Part shown: positions 15,095 to 24,262 of the stretch, in pieces
How positions within the stretch are numbered: position 1 is the stretch's first letter
How the letters are laid out: every line of letters begins with the position of its first letter
Origin: Bacillus carboniphilus
GTDB taxonomy: Bacteria; Bacillota; Bacilli; Bacillales; JC228
Reading direction: 5' to 3'
DNA: 64,000 bases
Assembly (NCBI RefSeq): GCF_039522365.1
Contig: NZ_BAAADJ010000061.1
Span: 45,899-109,898 of the forward strand
Notes under the pieces: model-generated
The model's database searches: none
The model's input: only the letters and a program-made list of their open reading frames with translations
What the model was told of the DNA's origin: nothing
Program-made: the position numbers and the translations under genes

Positions 15095-15126
15095 AGAGAC
15101 CTCACATAAAAGTGGGGGCTCTTTTT
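15095..15126 (+). terminator. Terminator of first oppA-like gene
   Basis: AGAGACCTCAC pairs with GTGGGGGCTCT with minor mismatch; TTTTT follows. Its sequence is clearly related to the terminator at 17424, so it belongs to the duplicated block. Confidence 0.7.
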
Positions 15127-15339
15127 AATTTATTTTTGCCAATCTAGGGTTGTATCGGAAAGTAGGTCAACTCTAAAAAAAAACATGGTAAAAATTACAA
15201 AAAATGAGTTTGTGCAAAATGTACAAAACGCTACATTTATCAACTTCTACTATAAACCTCTAGTAACTCAAGAAAGACAGGGCTTCTATCCTACTCTTTT
15301 AGTCCTATTAAAACTTTGGGCAATTTAGTCATTTTTCCC
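15127..15339. other. Intergenic region between the oppA-like genes, no feature seen
   Basis: About 210 bases of AT-rich DNA between the terminator of copy 1 and the CodY-like box of copy 2. No ORF with a ribosome site, no hairpin and no repeat was recognised. Confidence 0.5.
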
Positions 15340-15354
15340 ACGTTTCTGAAAATT
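15340..15354 (+). promoter_or_regulatory. CodY-like box upstream of second oppA-like gene
   Basis: ACGTTTCTGAAAATT matches the CodY consensus AATTTTCWGAAAATT at 13 of 15 positions. A promoter-like GATATATTGTT follows about 40 bases later, as in copy 1. CodY is the GTP/branched-chain amino acid sensor that represses peptide uptake genes in Bacillus. Confidence 0.6.
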
Positions 15355-15487
15355 TATAATTTTTTTAAAAAAAGTGTAGAATTTTAAATTCTAGTTTGAT
15401 ATATTGTTGTTAAAATTACAGAATTATTACACAATAACTGAATAGTTGTAACATAAGTCTCATTCATTTATGTTTCCATCCACTTTT

Positions 15488-15500
15488 AAGGAGGTGATCT
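15488..15500 (+). promoter_or_regulatory. SD-like element far upstream of the start codon (copy 2)
   Basis: AAGGAGGTGATCT is fully complementary to the 16S rRNA 3' end, yet it lies 60 bases before the ATG at 15560, which has its own GGGGGGAAA site. The paralogue has the same arrangement. A STAB-SD-type mRNA stabiliser is the best guess. A GTG inside it opens only an 11-codon frame. Confidence 0.55.
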
Positions 15501-15559
15501 CTACATATAGAGCTTACTTGCATTATTAAAATTACTAGATTTTTGGGGGGAAACAAAAA

Positions 15560-17350
15560 ATGAATTTCAAAAAATCATCAATGCTATTGATGGTCATGTT
15601 GTTAGTCCTATCTATCTTCCTAGCAGCTTGTAATAGTGGAGATAAGGAAGAAGGCAAAACAGAAGACCCAGGTACTACAGAAAATAATGATAACGACGAA
15701 AAAGATGAAGACAGTGGCGATGAACAGCCTGCAAATGATGGACCTGTAAAAGGTGGAACTCTTACTTACGCAATGGAAAGTGAGTTCGAAGGTCTTTTAG
15801 ATCTTGCATTTTACGGAATCGCTTCTGATGCAGAAATTTTAGGGTTCATCAACGAAGGTATGTATTCTTATGATGAAAACCTTCAACCAATTCCTTGGTT
15901 AGCTGATTGGACAGTGTCAGATGATAACTTAACTTATACATTTACACTAGTTCAAGATGATATTAAGTGGCACAACGGTGAAACATTAACTATGGAGGAC
16001 TGGGTATTTGCGTTAGAAACAATCGCACACCCTGATTATACAGGTCCTCGTTATAATTATGTTCAAAACGTTGTAGGTGCTGAAGAATATCACGCTGGAG
16101 AAGCGGATAGCATTTCTGGTTTAGTGATGTCTGATGACAAGCAAACACTTGAAGTTACGTTTACAAAAGCTGCAATTAACAACTTAACAAACCTTTGGTC
16201 TTATCCAATGGCTAAAGCTGCGTTTGAAAGTATTCCTGTAGCTGAAATGGAAGAATCTGATCCTGTTCGTAAGAATCCAGTTGGGGTTGGACCATTTAAA
16301 GTAACAAACGTTCTTCCTGGTGAAGCAGTTGAAATGGTTGCTCATACAGATTACTGGAGAGGTGCTCCAAACCTTGATAAAGTTATCGTCAAAGTAATTG
16401 ATGGTGCATTAACAGTTGGGGAATTAGAAACTGGAAACATTCATATGACTGCTTTCCACCCATCTATTCTTGAACAAGTTCAAGCATTAGATAATGTTGA
16501 AATCGTTGAAGTTCCTGGTCTTTCCTACTACTACATTGGTTTCAAAATGGGTAAATGGGATGGAAGCAAGAACATTTATGATCCAAACAATAAATACGCT
16601 AGTAAAAACTTAAGAAAAGCTATGCTTTATGCAATTAACCGTCAAGAATGGGTAGACGCATTCTTTAACGGATTAGGTGGACCAGTTAATACACCAAGTC
16701 CATCTGCTCACTGGATTACTGCTTCTAATGACGAATTACCAAACAACTACACTTATGATCCAGCTAAAGCTGAAGAACTTCTTGACGAAGCTGGTTATGT
16801 AGATGTTGATGGTGATGGTTTCCGTGAAGATCCAAATGGAGACAAATTTGTAATCAACTTCGGTCACTATGACACTGGTAACCCAACTTACGAGGCACGT
16901 GCTCGTGCTATCACTCAATACTGGGGTGACGTTGGTTTACAAGCTGAACTTGTTATGACAGAAGTTAACCTATACTATGACATGGTTGAAAAAGACGACC
17001 CAACTATTGAAGCATTCTATGGTGGTTGGGGAACTGGTGCTGACCCAGATCCATCTGGATTATGGAATGAAACTGCTCTATGGAACTACCCACGTTGGGT
17101 AAATGATGAGGCAAACGCATTATTAGATGATGCTTTAGATATGGATCTTCTAAAAGATGCTAATGGCAACATCGATAACGATAAGCGTAAAGAAATCTAT
17201 ATCCAATGGCAATCTATTGTAAACGAAGAGCTACCTATGCTTCCAATCATGGAGCTTAGAGATGCTTGGGCTATTAACGAAAACGTTAAGGGCATCACAT
17301 TCGGAGTAAATGGTACTAACCCTGCTAACGAGTGGTGGATTGAGCAATAA
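15560..17350 (+). CDS. Oligopeptide-binding lipoprotein, OppA/SBP_bac_5 family (copy 2)
   Basis: A 596-residue paralogue of the upstream gene. It has lipobox LAAC (Cys24), an acidic Asp/Glu/Asn linker and the same SBP family 5 domain, and most positions are identical. The ligand regions, such as FHPSIL and MGKWDGSKN, are shared. Codons are richer in T-ending forms (GCT, GTT, GGT) than in copy 1, which suggests higher expression. A 47-base stretch (16856-16902) is identical in copy 1 (14548-14594), pointing to recent gene conversion. Orphan: no transporter genes are adjacent. Confidence 0.9.
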   Translation: MNFKKSSMLLMVMLLVLSIFLAACNSGDKEEGKTEDPGTTENNDNDEKDEDSGDEQPANDGPVKGGTLTYAMESEFEGLLDLAFYGIASDAEILGFINEGMYSYDENLQPIPWLADWTVSDDNLTYTFTLVQDDIKWHNGETLTMEDWVFALETIAHPDYTGPRYNYVQNVVGAEEYHAGEADSISGLVMSDDKQTLEVTFTKAAINNLTNLWSYPMAKAAFESIPVAEMEESDPVRKNPVGVGPFKVTNVLPGEAVEMVAHTDYWRGAPNLDKVIVKVIDGALTVGELETGNIHMTAFHPSILEQVQALDNVEIVEVPGLSYYYIGFKMGKWDGSKNIYDPNNKYASKNLRKAMLYAINRQEWVDAFFNGLGGPVNTPSPSAHWITASNDELPNNYTYDPAKAEELLDEAGYVDVDGDGFREDPNGDKFVINFGHYDTGNPTYEARARAITQYWGDVGLQAELVMTEVNLYYDMVEKDDPTIEAFYGGWGTGADPDPSGLWNETALWNYPRWVNDEANALLDDALDMDLLKDANGNIDNDKRKEIYIQWQSIVNEELPMLPIMELRDAWAINENVKGITFGVNGTNPANEWWIEQ

Positions 17351-17423
17351 TCCACACTGTCCTCCCATAGGATTGTTATAACGGGCAAAAGAATACCATT
17401 ACTTATATTTAGGCTTTAAGGTA

Positions 17424-17455
17424 AGAGACCTCACAAAAATTGTGGGGTCTTTTAC
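17424..17455 (+). terminator. Terminator of second oppA-like gene
   Basis: AGAGACCTCACA (17424-17435) pairs with TGTGGGGTCT (17441-17450), followed by TTTTAC. It is similar in sequence to the copy 1 terminator. Confidence 0.75.
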
Positions 17456-17584
17456 TTTTTAATACAACATTAGTAGCTTGCTAGCTTCAGTATTTATGTT
17501 TTTATATGGATGTAACTGGAATAATGGAGTATGATAAAGGGGTAACGTATTAAACGATTTCAGTGTTGAGGGAGTTTTTACAGC

Positions 17585-18805
17585 ATGAGCTATATTCAGA
17601 AGGGGACAACTCCGTTTCGTATGGCGAACTTAGCGTTATTTGCAGGTGGATTCAATACGTTTGCCATTCTATGGAGTACACAACCTCTACTGCCAGAAAT
17701 TGCTAAGCAGTTTAATATTTCACCAACCGTATCTAGCTTAAGTGTATCGGCGACTACAATTACTTTAGCTATTAGTCTATTACTTTTTGGATCCCTATCA
17801 GAGGTGTTTGGTAGAAAGTCAGTGATGGCCATTTCTTTAATTGCCTCATCTATTCTTGTCATTTTAACGGCATTAAGTCCAAGCTTTCATTTTTTACTTT
17901 TATTTAGAATATTACAGGGTATTGCTTTAGCTGGGTTACCAGCCGTTGCGATGGCCTATCTAGGCGAAGAAATTGAGCCAAAGAGTCTCGGTTTAGCCAT
18001 GGGTTTATACATAAGTGGTAATTCCATTGGAGGAATGGGCGGCCGGATTATTAGTGGAGTTTTAACCGATCTCTTTAATTGGCAAATGGCTCTTGTTGGG
18101 ATTGGAGTTGTCAGTCTTCTTGCTAGTTTACTATTTTGGTACACACTTCCGGATTCCAAACATTTTAAACCGCGTAAATTTGAGTTTACAAAACTAGTGG
18201 GTTCTTTATTTAGTCAATTTAAAGAGCCAGGTTTAATTTATTTGTTTGCTATAAGTTTTTTATTAATGGGTAGCTTCGTTAGCCTCTATAACTATATTGG
18301 ATTTCAACTACTGGCTCCTCCATATTTATTAAGTCAGACAGTTGTTGGTTTTATTTTTATTGTGTATCTCGTAGGGACATTTAGTTCTACTTGGATGGGG
18401 ATGCTTGCTGATCAACATGGGCGAGGGCTGATTATTAAAATATCTTTATTAATTTTATTGGTTGGAGGCATCATTACAATACACTCGAATTTGTGGGTCA
18501 AAATATTGGGAATTGCCATTTTTACTTTCGGGTTCTTTGCAGGTCACTCTATTGCAAGTGGATGGGTAGGTAAAATAGCAACGCATGATAAAGCACAAGC
18601 ATCAGCCCTTTACTTGTTCTCCTATTATTTCGGTTCCAGTTTCGGTGGTACAACTGGGGGGATATTTTATAGTGGTTTCGGATGGATCGGTGTAATCACG
18701 ATGATTTCGCTATTCGCTATTCTAGCCATTGGATGTGCATTTGCTCTTGTGGGTACCCATAAAAGGAAACAAAAATTGAACGTAACATCCACACATCATA
18801 TATAA
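17585..18805 (+). CDS. MFS transporter, YybF/YnfM type
   Basis: A 406-residue, 12-helix major facilitator protein. The motif after helix 2, LFGSLSEVFGRKSVM, is the canonical MFS motif A. The early FAILWSTQPLLPEIA and the GNSIGGMGGR stretch of helix 5 are typical of the YnfM/YybF drug:proton antiporter-like group. ATG start after GAGGGAG. It probably exports a small compound; substrate unknown. Monocistronic with its own terminator. Confidence 0.85.
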   Translation: MSYIQKGTTPFRMANLALFAGGFNTFAILWSTQPLLPEIAKQFNISPTVSSLSVSATTITLAISLLLFGSLSEVFGRKSVMAISLIASSILVILTALSPSFHFLLLFRILQGIALAGLPAVAMAYLGEEIEPKSLGLAMGLYISGNSIGGMGGRIISGVLTDLFNWQMALVGIGVVSLLASLLFWYTLPDSKHFKPRKFEFTKLVGSLFSQFKEPGLIYLFAISFLLMGSFVSLYNYIGFQLLAPPYLLSQTVVGFIFIVYLVGTFSSTWMGMLADQHGRGLIIKISLLILLVGGIITIHSNLWVKILGIAIFTFGFFAGHSIASGWVGKIATHDKAQASALYLFSYYFGSSFGGTTGGIFYSGFGWIGVITMISLFAILAIGCAFALVGTHKRKQKLNVTSTHHI

Positions 18806-18815
18806 AAATAGGGGG

Positions 18816-18840
18816 GGTTCGACATAGTCGGACCTTTTTA
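18816..18840 (+). terminator. Terminator of the MFS gene
   Basis: GGTTCGAC (18816-18823) pairs with GTCGGACC (18827-18834, one G-U pair), followed by TTTTTA. Confidence 0.7.
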
Positions 18841-18874
18841 ATTTGGTCTAAAAGAGGGAGGGAGCTTCAAATGT

Positions 18875-18910
18875 AAAAAGGCGCAAGCCCCCAATACGGT
18901 TACTTGCGCC
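18875..18910 (-). terminator. Terminator of pepT
   Basis: GGCGCAAG (18880-18887) and CTTGCGCC (18903-18910) form a perfect stem; on the minus strand it is followed by TTTTT. Confidence 0.75.
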
Positions 18911-18921
18911 AGAATTAAACG

Positions 18922-20148
18922 TTATGCTTTTTCTTCGAATAACTTAATGATCTCAATCATAACATTCGTTGCTTTTTCCATGTTATCAACTGAGATGTAT
19001 TCATATTTACCATGATAATTTTCTCCACCCGTAAAGATGTTTGGTGTAGGTAGTCCCATATAAGATAGTTGAGACCCGTCTGTTCCGCCTCGAATTGGTT
19101 TGATGACTGGCTGAATATCTAATTTAGTCATAGCTTCATAAGCAATATCAACAATGTGCTTCACTGGTTCAATTTTTTCTTTCATGTTATAGTACTGATC
19201 TTTCATTTCTAAAATAATTTTGTCTTCACCGTATTTCTTTTTTAGTGCAGCAACAATGGTATTAACTCTTTCTTTTCGTTCTTCAAAGTTTTCACGGTCA
19301 AAATCACGAATGATATAAGATAGTTTTGTTTCCTCTACATCTCCTTGAATAGAGGAGAGGTGATAGAATCCTTCGTAACCCTCCGTATATTCTGGAGCTT
19401 CTTCATACGGTAATTGCTGATTAAACTCCATTGCAATTTTTGCCGAATTCACCATTTTCCCTTTTGCCGTTCCAGGGTGAATATTGTTTCCTTTTAATGT
19501 AAGTCTAAATCCAGCGGCATTGAAGCTTTCATATTCCAATTCACCAAGAGGACCACCGTCCATGGTGTAGGCATATTTTGCACCAAAAGCAGCGACATCA
19601 AATTTGTGTGGACCACGGCCAATTTCTTCATCTGGTGTGAATGCTACACGGATTTTTCCATGTTTGATTTCAGGGTGCTGGATTAAAAAATGCATTGCTG
19701 TCATTATTTCAGCAATACCTGCTTTGTTGTCTGCGCCAAGAAGGGTCGTTCCATCAGTAGTCATAAGAGTGTGACCCTTGTATTGTAATAGAGATGGGTA
19801 TTCAGTGGGTGAAAGGATCACCTCAGGATTTAAGTGAATGTCACTTCCGTCGTATTTTTCAACTACTTGCGGATTCACATTTGTACCCGTAAAATCTGTA
19901 GCCGTATCTAGATGGGCTAAGAAGCCTATCGTGTCTACTTCCTTATCCGTATTGGAAGGAAGGCTGGCCATCACATAACCGTTTTCATCCATTGTGATTT
20001 CTTGCATTCCAATTTCCTTTAATTCTTCTACTAGCATTTTTGCAAGAGTCAATTGTCCTGGTGTGGAAGGGCATGTCTCACTAGTTTCATCTGATTGAGT
20101 GTCCACCTTAACGTATGTAGTAAGACGCTTGATTAAATCGTTTTTCAA
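18922..20148 (-). CDS. pepT: Peptidase T (tripeptidase)
   Basis: A 408-residue M20 family dizinc aminotripeptidase that removes the N-terminal residue of tripeptides in the cytosol. Metal ligands are visible: the AHLDTA histidine/aspartate, bridging Asp in LGADNKAG, catalytic Glu in TPDEEIG, Asp in TMDGGP and the late His in [10 protein letters not shown] start at TTG 20148, preceded by GAGGTG. The frame is open to 20190, but alignment with the known PepT N-terminus and the ribosome site argue for the TTG. It complements the peptide-uptake proteins upstream. Confidence 0.93.
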   Translation of the reverse strand: MKNDLIKRLTTYVKVDTQSDETSETCPSTPGQLTLAKMLVEELKEIGMQEITMDENGYVMASLPSNTDKEVDTIGFLAHLDTATDFTGTNVNPQVVEKYDGSDIHLNPEVILSPTEYPSLLQYKGHTLMTTDGTTLLGADNKAGIAEIMTAMHFLIQHPEIKHGKIRVAFTPDEEIGRGPHKFDVAAFGAKYAYTMDGGPLGELEYESFNAAGFRLTLKGNNIHPGTAKGKMVNSAKIAMEFNQQLPYEEAPEYTEGYEGFYHLSSIQGDVEETKLSYIIRDFDRENFEERKERVNTIVAALKKKYGEDKIILEMKDQYYNMKEKIEPVKHIVDIAYEAMTKLDIQPVIKPIRGGTDGSQLSYMGLPTPNIFTGGENYHGKYEYISVDNMEKATNVMIEIIKLFEEKA

Positions 20149-20232
20149 TTTCAACACCTCAATTATGTAAGATACTTTATATTTTATCATGTAGAAAGAA
20201 ATTGGAATACGACGAAAGTTTTATCATTTCAT

Positions 20233-20262
20233 GAAAAAGAGATTGGCTTTATACCAACCTCT
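20233..20262 (-). terminator. Terminator of the flavin reductase-like gene
   Basis: AGAGGTTGGT pairs with GCCAATCTCT (two G-U pairs), followed by TTTTTC on the minus strand. Confidence 0.65.
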
Positions 20263-20803
20263 ACTCCGTTAATTCTTTAATTAGAGTCGGAGCCGCTTGA
20301 ATGGCTCTTTGATCTTCTTTAATTTCACCAGGCTTATTTGCTTTTCCGATTAGATACCCTTCAAACGATGTACCAAAAAACTCAAAGATATGCTTGAACT
20401 GCTGAATAAGAGGGAGGCCTTTTATATAAGGAGAGTCTCCACCTACTGCAATGACATATGCTTTCTTTTCTTTCAATCGGTCTTTAAAGTGACTATATCG
20501 ATCTTCTCTCATGATTTGTGACCATCGATCAATGAAGGTTTTCATTAAACTAGTCATGCTATACCAATAAATAGGGGTAGCAAATACTAAGACATCATGA
20601 TCCAACATTTGATCTACAATCGCCGCCATATCATCATCTATTTCTGGAAAACCTTCTTCTGAGTGCCTTTCATCTTGTATATCTTGTATAAAACAGTCTC
20701 GTAAGTAAACGTGAGTAGCTTTATCCTCTGGAACTGCTAGATGTGCAAGGTATTCAGTATTACCATCGGACCTGGTCGATCCGTGGAACACGATGATTTT
20801 CAA
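20261..20803 (-). CDS. NAD(P)H-dependent FMN reductase / flavodoxin-fold oxidoreductase
   Basis: A 180-residue flavodoxin-like fold protein of the NADPH-dependent FMN reductase family. The N-terminal phosphate-binding loop FHGSTRSDGNT holds FMN, and ATPIYWYSMTSLMKTFIDRW is the conserved second flavin-contact segment. Such proteins reduce quinones, azo dyes or iron-sulfur partners. The start codon is TTG at 20803, preceded by AGGAGG. Monocistronic, near the respiratory operon but not part of it. Substrate unknown. Confidence 0.85.
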   Translation of the reverse strand: MKIIVFHGSTRSDGNTEYLAHLAVPEDKATHVYLRDCFIQDIQDERHSEEGFPEIDDDMAAIVDQMLDHDVLVFATPIYWYSMTSLMKTFIDRWSQIMREDRYSHFKDRLKEKKAYVIAVGGDSPYIKGLPLIQQFKHIFEFFGTSFEGYLIGKANKPGEIKEDQRAIQAAPTLIKELTE

Positions 20804-21039
20804 ATTGATTTCCTCCTAATCCTAACAAATTATCCCTTAAAGGAACCTTTATCTTCATTTTAAATACTATGTTCTTTTACTTCAATGATTCGAACTCAGG
20901 GACCAGAACGATATCTAAGATAAGCAACTTTATAATAGGGTGCTCTACTGGGCATGTCTTTATAAATGAGGCCATCATTGAAAGTACGGGGAACCCCATA
21001 AATACATTTAATCATTTGTGTCTATTTTCAAAACAATGT
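20804..21039. other. Intergenic region without a recognised gene
   Basis: About 235 bases between the flavin reductase start and the promoter of the next gene. Words such as GATTCGAACTCAGGGACC and GGTGCTCTAC look tRNA-like on the minus strand, but no cloverleaf can be drawn: the T-arm does not pair and spacing is wrong. No ORF with a ribosome site. Confidence 0.4.
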
Positions 21040-21073
21040 TTGACAATATTGTGAACTCGGTGAATAATATAAT
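21040..21073 (+). promoter_or_regulatory. SigA-type promoter
   Basis: TTGACA (21040-21045) with AATAAT (21063-21068) at 17 bases, or TATAAT (21068-21073) at 22 bases. It drives the small membrane protein gene at 21091. Confidence 0.55.
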
Positions 21074-21090
21074 CATAAGGGGATGATCGA

Positions 21091-21321
21091 ATGGAATCTA
21101 AAAAAATATTGAACGCCGTTAAATATGCAGGTGGCTCCGTATTATTTTCTGGGATTATGATGTTTATCATCGGCTTTTTCGTAAGCGGTTCCAGCCTATT
21201 AACGTCCATCAGTATCGGAACCATCATGGGAGCGGTATTTATATTCTTAATGGGTGTATTCTTTGTGGTCACAGAAGAGATGCAGGATAAAAACAGAGAG
21301 AGATTAGGTAGGCAAAATTAA
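21091..21321 (+). CDS. Small two-helix membrane protein, unknown function
   Basis: A 76-residue protein with two predicted transmembrane helices (about 14-34 and 42-62) and a charged C-terminal tail. ATG with AAGGGGATGA upstream and a recognisable promoter. It faces the qox operon with a shared terminator. It has no family I recognise. Confidence 0.65.
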   Translation: MESKKILNAVKYAGGSVLFSGIMMFIIGFFVSGSSLLTSISIGTIMGAVFIFLMGVFFVVTEEMQDKNRERLGRQN

Positions 21322-21335
21322 AATAATCTATAATT

Positions 21336-21380
21336 AAAAAACAGACCAAATCAAAATATGAGATGGTCTGTTTTTTTTGT
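21336..21380. terminator. Bidirectional terminator of qox operon and small membrane gene
   Basis: AACAGACCA (21340-21348) pairs with TGGTCTGTT (21364-21372) with A/T runs on both sides. It ends both the + strand gene and the qoxABCD transcript. Confidence 0.75.
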
Positions 21381-21668
21381 TTACATATAGCCCCATACCA
21401 TTGCGAGTAAAGTACCAAACACAGTAACAAGGGCAATAATAACACCGTAATATACGTTTGTATAAATCGCAGCTTTGTCTTCCGTTTCACCCGCATGCAT
21501 GAATACCACTAACTGAAGTCCTGCTTGAATAAAAGCAGTAATTAACAGGATGGTCATCCCAACTCCAAAGGACATTTCAAAGAAGTAAACCGCTAATGCA
21601 ACAAAGGTGAGTACTAGAGAAAACACAAAGCCCATCACTTGTTTACGCGGGAATAGCTCTTTCATCAT
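21381..21668 (-). CDS. qoxD: Quinol oxidase aa3 subunit IV
   Basis: A 95-residue, three-helix subunit of the cytochrome aa3 menaquinol oxidase. The family-typical TAFIQAGLQLVVFMHAGE lies in helix 2. It stabilises the core complex rather than binding cofactors. Its ATG overlaps the qoxC stop by one base (TAATG), with AAAGGAA upstream, so translation is coupled. Last gene of the operon, followed by the terminator. Confidence 0.93.
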   Translation of the reverse strand: MMKELFPRKQVMGFVFSLVLTFVALAVYFFEMSFGVGMTILLITAFIQAGLQLVVFMHAGETEDKAAIYTNVYYGVIIALVTVFGTLLAMVWGYM

Positions 21669-22267
21669 TACATCATTCCTTTCAAGTAGATGAAGCTGAA
21701 GATGAAGATCCAGACAACATCTAAGAAATGCCAGTAAAGAGAGAAAATAAACGATTTATTGGCTGTTGCAGGGGTTAACCCGCGTTTTTTCACTTGTAAG
21801 ACAATAAACAGTCCCCAGAACAAACCAAAGGTTACGTGTGCACCGTGTGTTCCTAATGTTGTGAGAAGGGCAGCTGTAAATCCACTAGTTTGTATTCCAG
21901 CTCCAACGTGCACATAATGCATGAATTCATAAATCTCTACACCAAGGAAGGCGAGCCCTAAAAGTAGGGTAATACTAAAGAATGTAAGCATTGCTTTCGT
22001 TCTGCCAATTCTCATGGCATGAATTCCAAGTCCAATCGTAAAACTACTTGTTAAAAGTAGTAATGTCTCAATTAAAACGGGAGTAATTTCGAATATCTCA
22101 GCACCAGATGGCCCAGAACCTGTACGACCTTCTAGTGTAAAATAAGATGCGAACAAAGTCGCAAATAACATAATCTCCGCTCCAAGGAAAATCCAGAAGC
22201 CCAAAATATTTAAACTGTTTTGTCCGGTGCTATATTCAAGAGGCTGAGTGTGATCGACTTTCATCAT
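21668..22267 (-). CDS. qoxC: Quinol oxidase aa3 subunit III
   Basis: A 199-residue, five-helix subunit III of the heme-copper oxidase family. Conserved features include the early [20 protein letters not shown] and a late [16 protein letters not shown] ending. Overlaps qoxB by four bases (ATGA) and qoxD by one base, showing tight translational coupling. Function: assembly and integrity of the oxidase. Confidence 0.95.
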   Translation of the reverse strand: MMKVDHTQPLEYSTGQNSLNILGFWIFLGAEIMLFATLFASYFTLEGRTGSGPSGAEIFEITPVLIETLLLLTSSFTIGLGIHAMRIGRTKAMLTFFSITLLLGLAFLGVEIYEFMHYVHVGAGIQTSGFTAALLTTLGTHGAHVTFGLFWGLFIVLQVKKRGLTPATANKSFIFSLYWHFLDVVWIFIFSFIYLKGMM

Positions 22268-24210
22268 CTAGCACCTCCCAATTTTTCTTCCGTTTCTATT
22301 ATTTCATCCACTGAAATGTGGTATCCATGGTCTTCTTCTACAGACCGGTGAGCCATACAAGCGAAGATCCCAATTGTTGATAGGATAGCTGGAATCCAAA
22401 GACTAAAGATCATGCTGAATCCCCACACGTAGAAAATGGCACTCATGATAAATGGAACACCACTTTTATTTGGCATGTGAATTTCTTGATACTTGCCTTT
22501 AAATAGTGATTCTTTATTCTTTTTAGCATCCCAGAAAGCTTCACTAGAATTTACTTCTGGAGCAATGGCGAAGTTATATTCTGGAACTGGGCTATGCGTT
22601 GCCCATTCAAGGGAACGTGCATTCCACGGATCACTTGAAATCTCTCTTGATGCATAACGAGTGCTGTAATAAATGTTGTATACAATGATTACAAATCCAA
22701 CCGCTAACATTAAAGCACCGACAAATGAAAGCATATTCCAAATACCAAAGCCAGTTGCTTCAGAGTAAGTGTACATACGGCGTGCTTGCCCATCTAGTCC
22801 TGAAATGAACATTGGGAAGAAGGCAACAACGGTACCACTGGCAATAAACCAGAACGCCCATTTACCAATTCGCTCATTTAACATGAAGCCAAACATTTTT
22901 GGCCACCAATAGGTTAGACCGGCTAACATCGCAAATACAACGCCTGGAATAATCACTAAGTGGAAGTGAGCAACTAAGAACATCGTATTGTGATACTGGT
23001 AGTCAGCACTTGCCATCGCTAACATAACACCTGTAACCCCACCGATTGTAAAAATCGGAATAAAACCAAGGGAATAAAGCATTGGAACAGTGAATTCGAT
23101 TTTTCCTTTCCAAAGCGTAAACAACCAGTTGAAAATTTTAATTCCCGTTGGCACAGCGATCGCCATCGTAGTAATGGAGAAAATACTATTTGTTAGTGCC
23201 CCATGCCCCATGGTAAAGAAGTGGTGAGCCCAAACTAAGAAAGAGAGAAGGGAGATAATCACCATTGAACCAACCATGGATTTATATCCGTATAAATTCC
23301 TACGTGCAAATGTTGAAATCACTTCACTATAGATCCCAAAGGCAGGGAGGATTAAGATGTACACTTCAGGATGTCCCCAAACCCAAAATAGGTTCGCCCA
23401 AAGCATATCCATTCCGCCATTATTGGTTGTAAAGAAGTGCGTCCCAAATAGTCGATCCATTGTTCCCATTGCAAGAGCAACAGTTAGAACAGGGAAGGCA
23501 AACACGATGATTACGTTTGTAATCAACGATGACCAAGTAAACATTGGCATCTTCATTAACGTCATACCTGGTGCTCTCATTTTTAAAATCGTCGTGATAA
23601 AGTTAATCCCAGTCATTAACGTTCCAAGACCTGCAATTTGAATCGCAATCATATAGTAGTTCGTACCGACAGAAGGACTAAACTCATTACCGGCTAGTGG
23701 GAAGTAAGACGTCCATCCTGCATCAGGTGAACCCCCTACGACAAAGGAAATATTAAATAACATCGCACCCATAAAGAATAACCAGAAGCTTAGGGCGTTT
23801 AGTCGTGGGAAAGCGACATCGCGAGCCCCAATCTGGAGTGGAACTACAAAGTTCATGAGAGCCATGATAAAAGGCATCGCCATGAAGATAATCATAACCA
23901 CTCCGTGCGTAGTAAAAATCTCATTGTAATGTTGTGCATCTAGTAATGTATTTTCAGGTACAGCAAGTTGAGCACGCATCATGATCGCGTCAACTCCACC
24001 GCGGAATAGCATGAGTAATGCTGAAATTAAATACATGATACCAATCCGCTTATGGTCAACGGTGGTTAGCCATTCTCGCCACAGGTATCCCCATTTCTTG
24101 AAATAGGTTAGTCCAGCAAAAATCGCAATGACCGTAATACCAATGGCAACCATTGACGCATAAATCGCTACACTAGGATGTGGTATGGCAAAACGTTCCA
24201 AGAACTCCAT
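22264..24210 (-). CDS. qoxB: Quinol oxidase aa3 subunit I (catalytic)
   Basis: A 648-residue catalytic subunit that reduces O2 to water while pumping protons across the cytoplasmic membrane. About 14 helices. The cofactor ligands are present: early histidine in [26 protein letters not shown] with the His-Tyr cross-link pair, the HHFF CuB ligands, and [11 protein letters not shown] for the heme irons. The start has GAAAGGAG upstream. Second gene of qoxABCD. Confidence 0.97.
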   Translation of the reverse strand: MEFLERFAIPHPSVAIYASMVAIGITVIAIFAGLTYFKKWGYLWREWLTTVDHKRIGIMYLISALLMLFRGGVDAIMMRAQLAVPENTLLDAQHYNEIFTTHGVVMIIFMAMPFIMALMNFVVPLQIGARDVAFPRLNALSFWLFFMGAMLFNISFVVGGSPDAGWTSYFPLAGNEFSPSVGTNYYMIAIQIAGLGTLMTGINFITTILKMRAPGMTLMKMPMFTWSSLITNVIIVFAFPVLTVALAMGTMDRLFGTHFFTTNNGGMDMLWANLFWVWGHPEVYILILPAFGIYSEVISTFARRNLYGYKSMVGSMVIISLLSFLVWAHHFFTMGHGALTNSIFSITTMAIAVPTGIKIFNWLFTLWKGKIEFTVPMLYSLGFIPIFTIGGVTGVMLAMASADYQYHNTMFLVAHFHLVIIPGVVFAMLAGLTYWWPKMFGFMLNERIGKWAFWFIASGTVVAFFPMFISGLDGQARRMYTYSEATGFGIWNMLSFVGALMLAVGFVIIVYNIYYSTRYASREISSDPWNARSLEWATHSPVPEYNFAIAPEVNSSEAFWDAKKNKESLFKGKYQEIHMPNKSGVPFIMSAIFYVWGFSMIFSLWIPAILSTIGIFACMAHRSVEEDHGYHISVDEIIETEEKLGGAR

Positions 24211-24262
24211 ACATATGACTCCTTTCAGGATATAAAAATCAAACTAGGAAACTCTTAAACTC

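Noticed and set aside
20880..20975. tRNA-like words (GATTCGAACTCAGG, GGTGCTCTAC) on the minus strand
   Set aside because: No acceptor stem, the T arm does not pair and distances do not fit a cloverleaf, so neither a tRNA nor a clear remnant can be supported.
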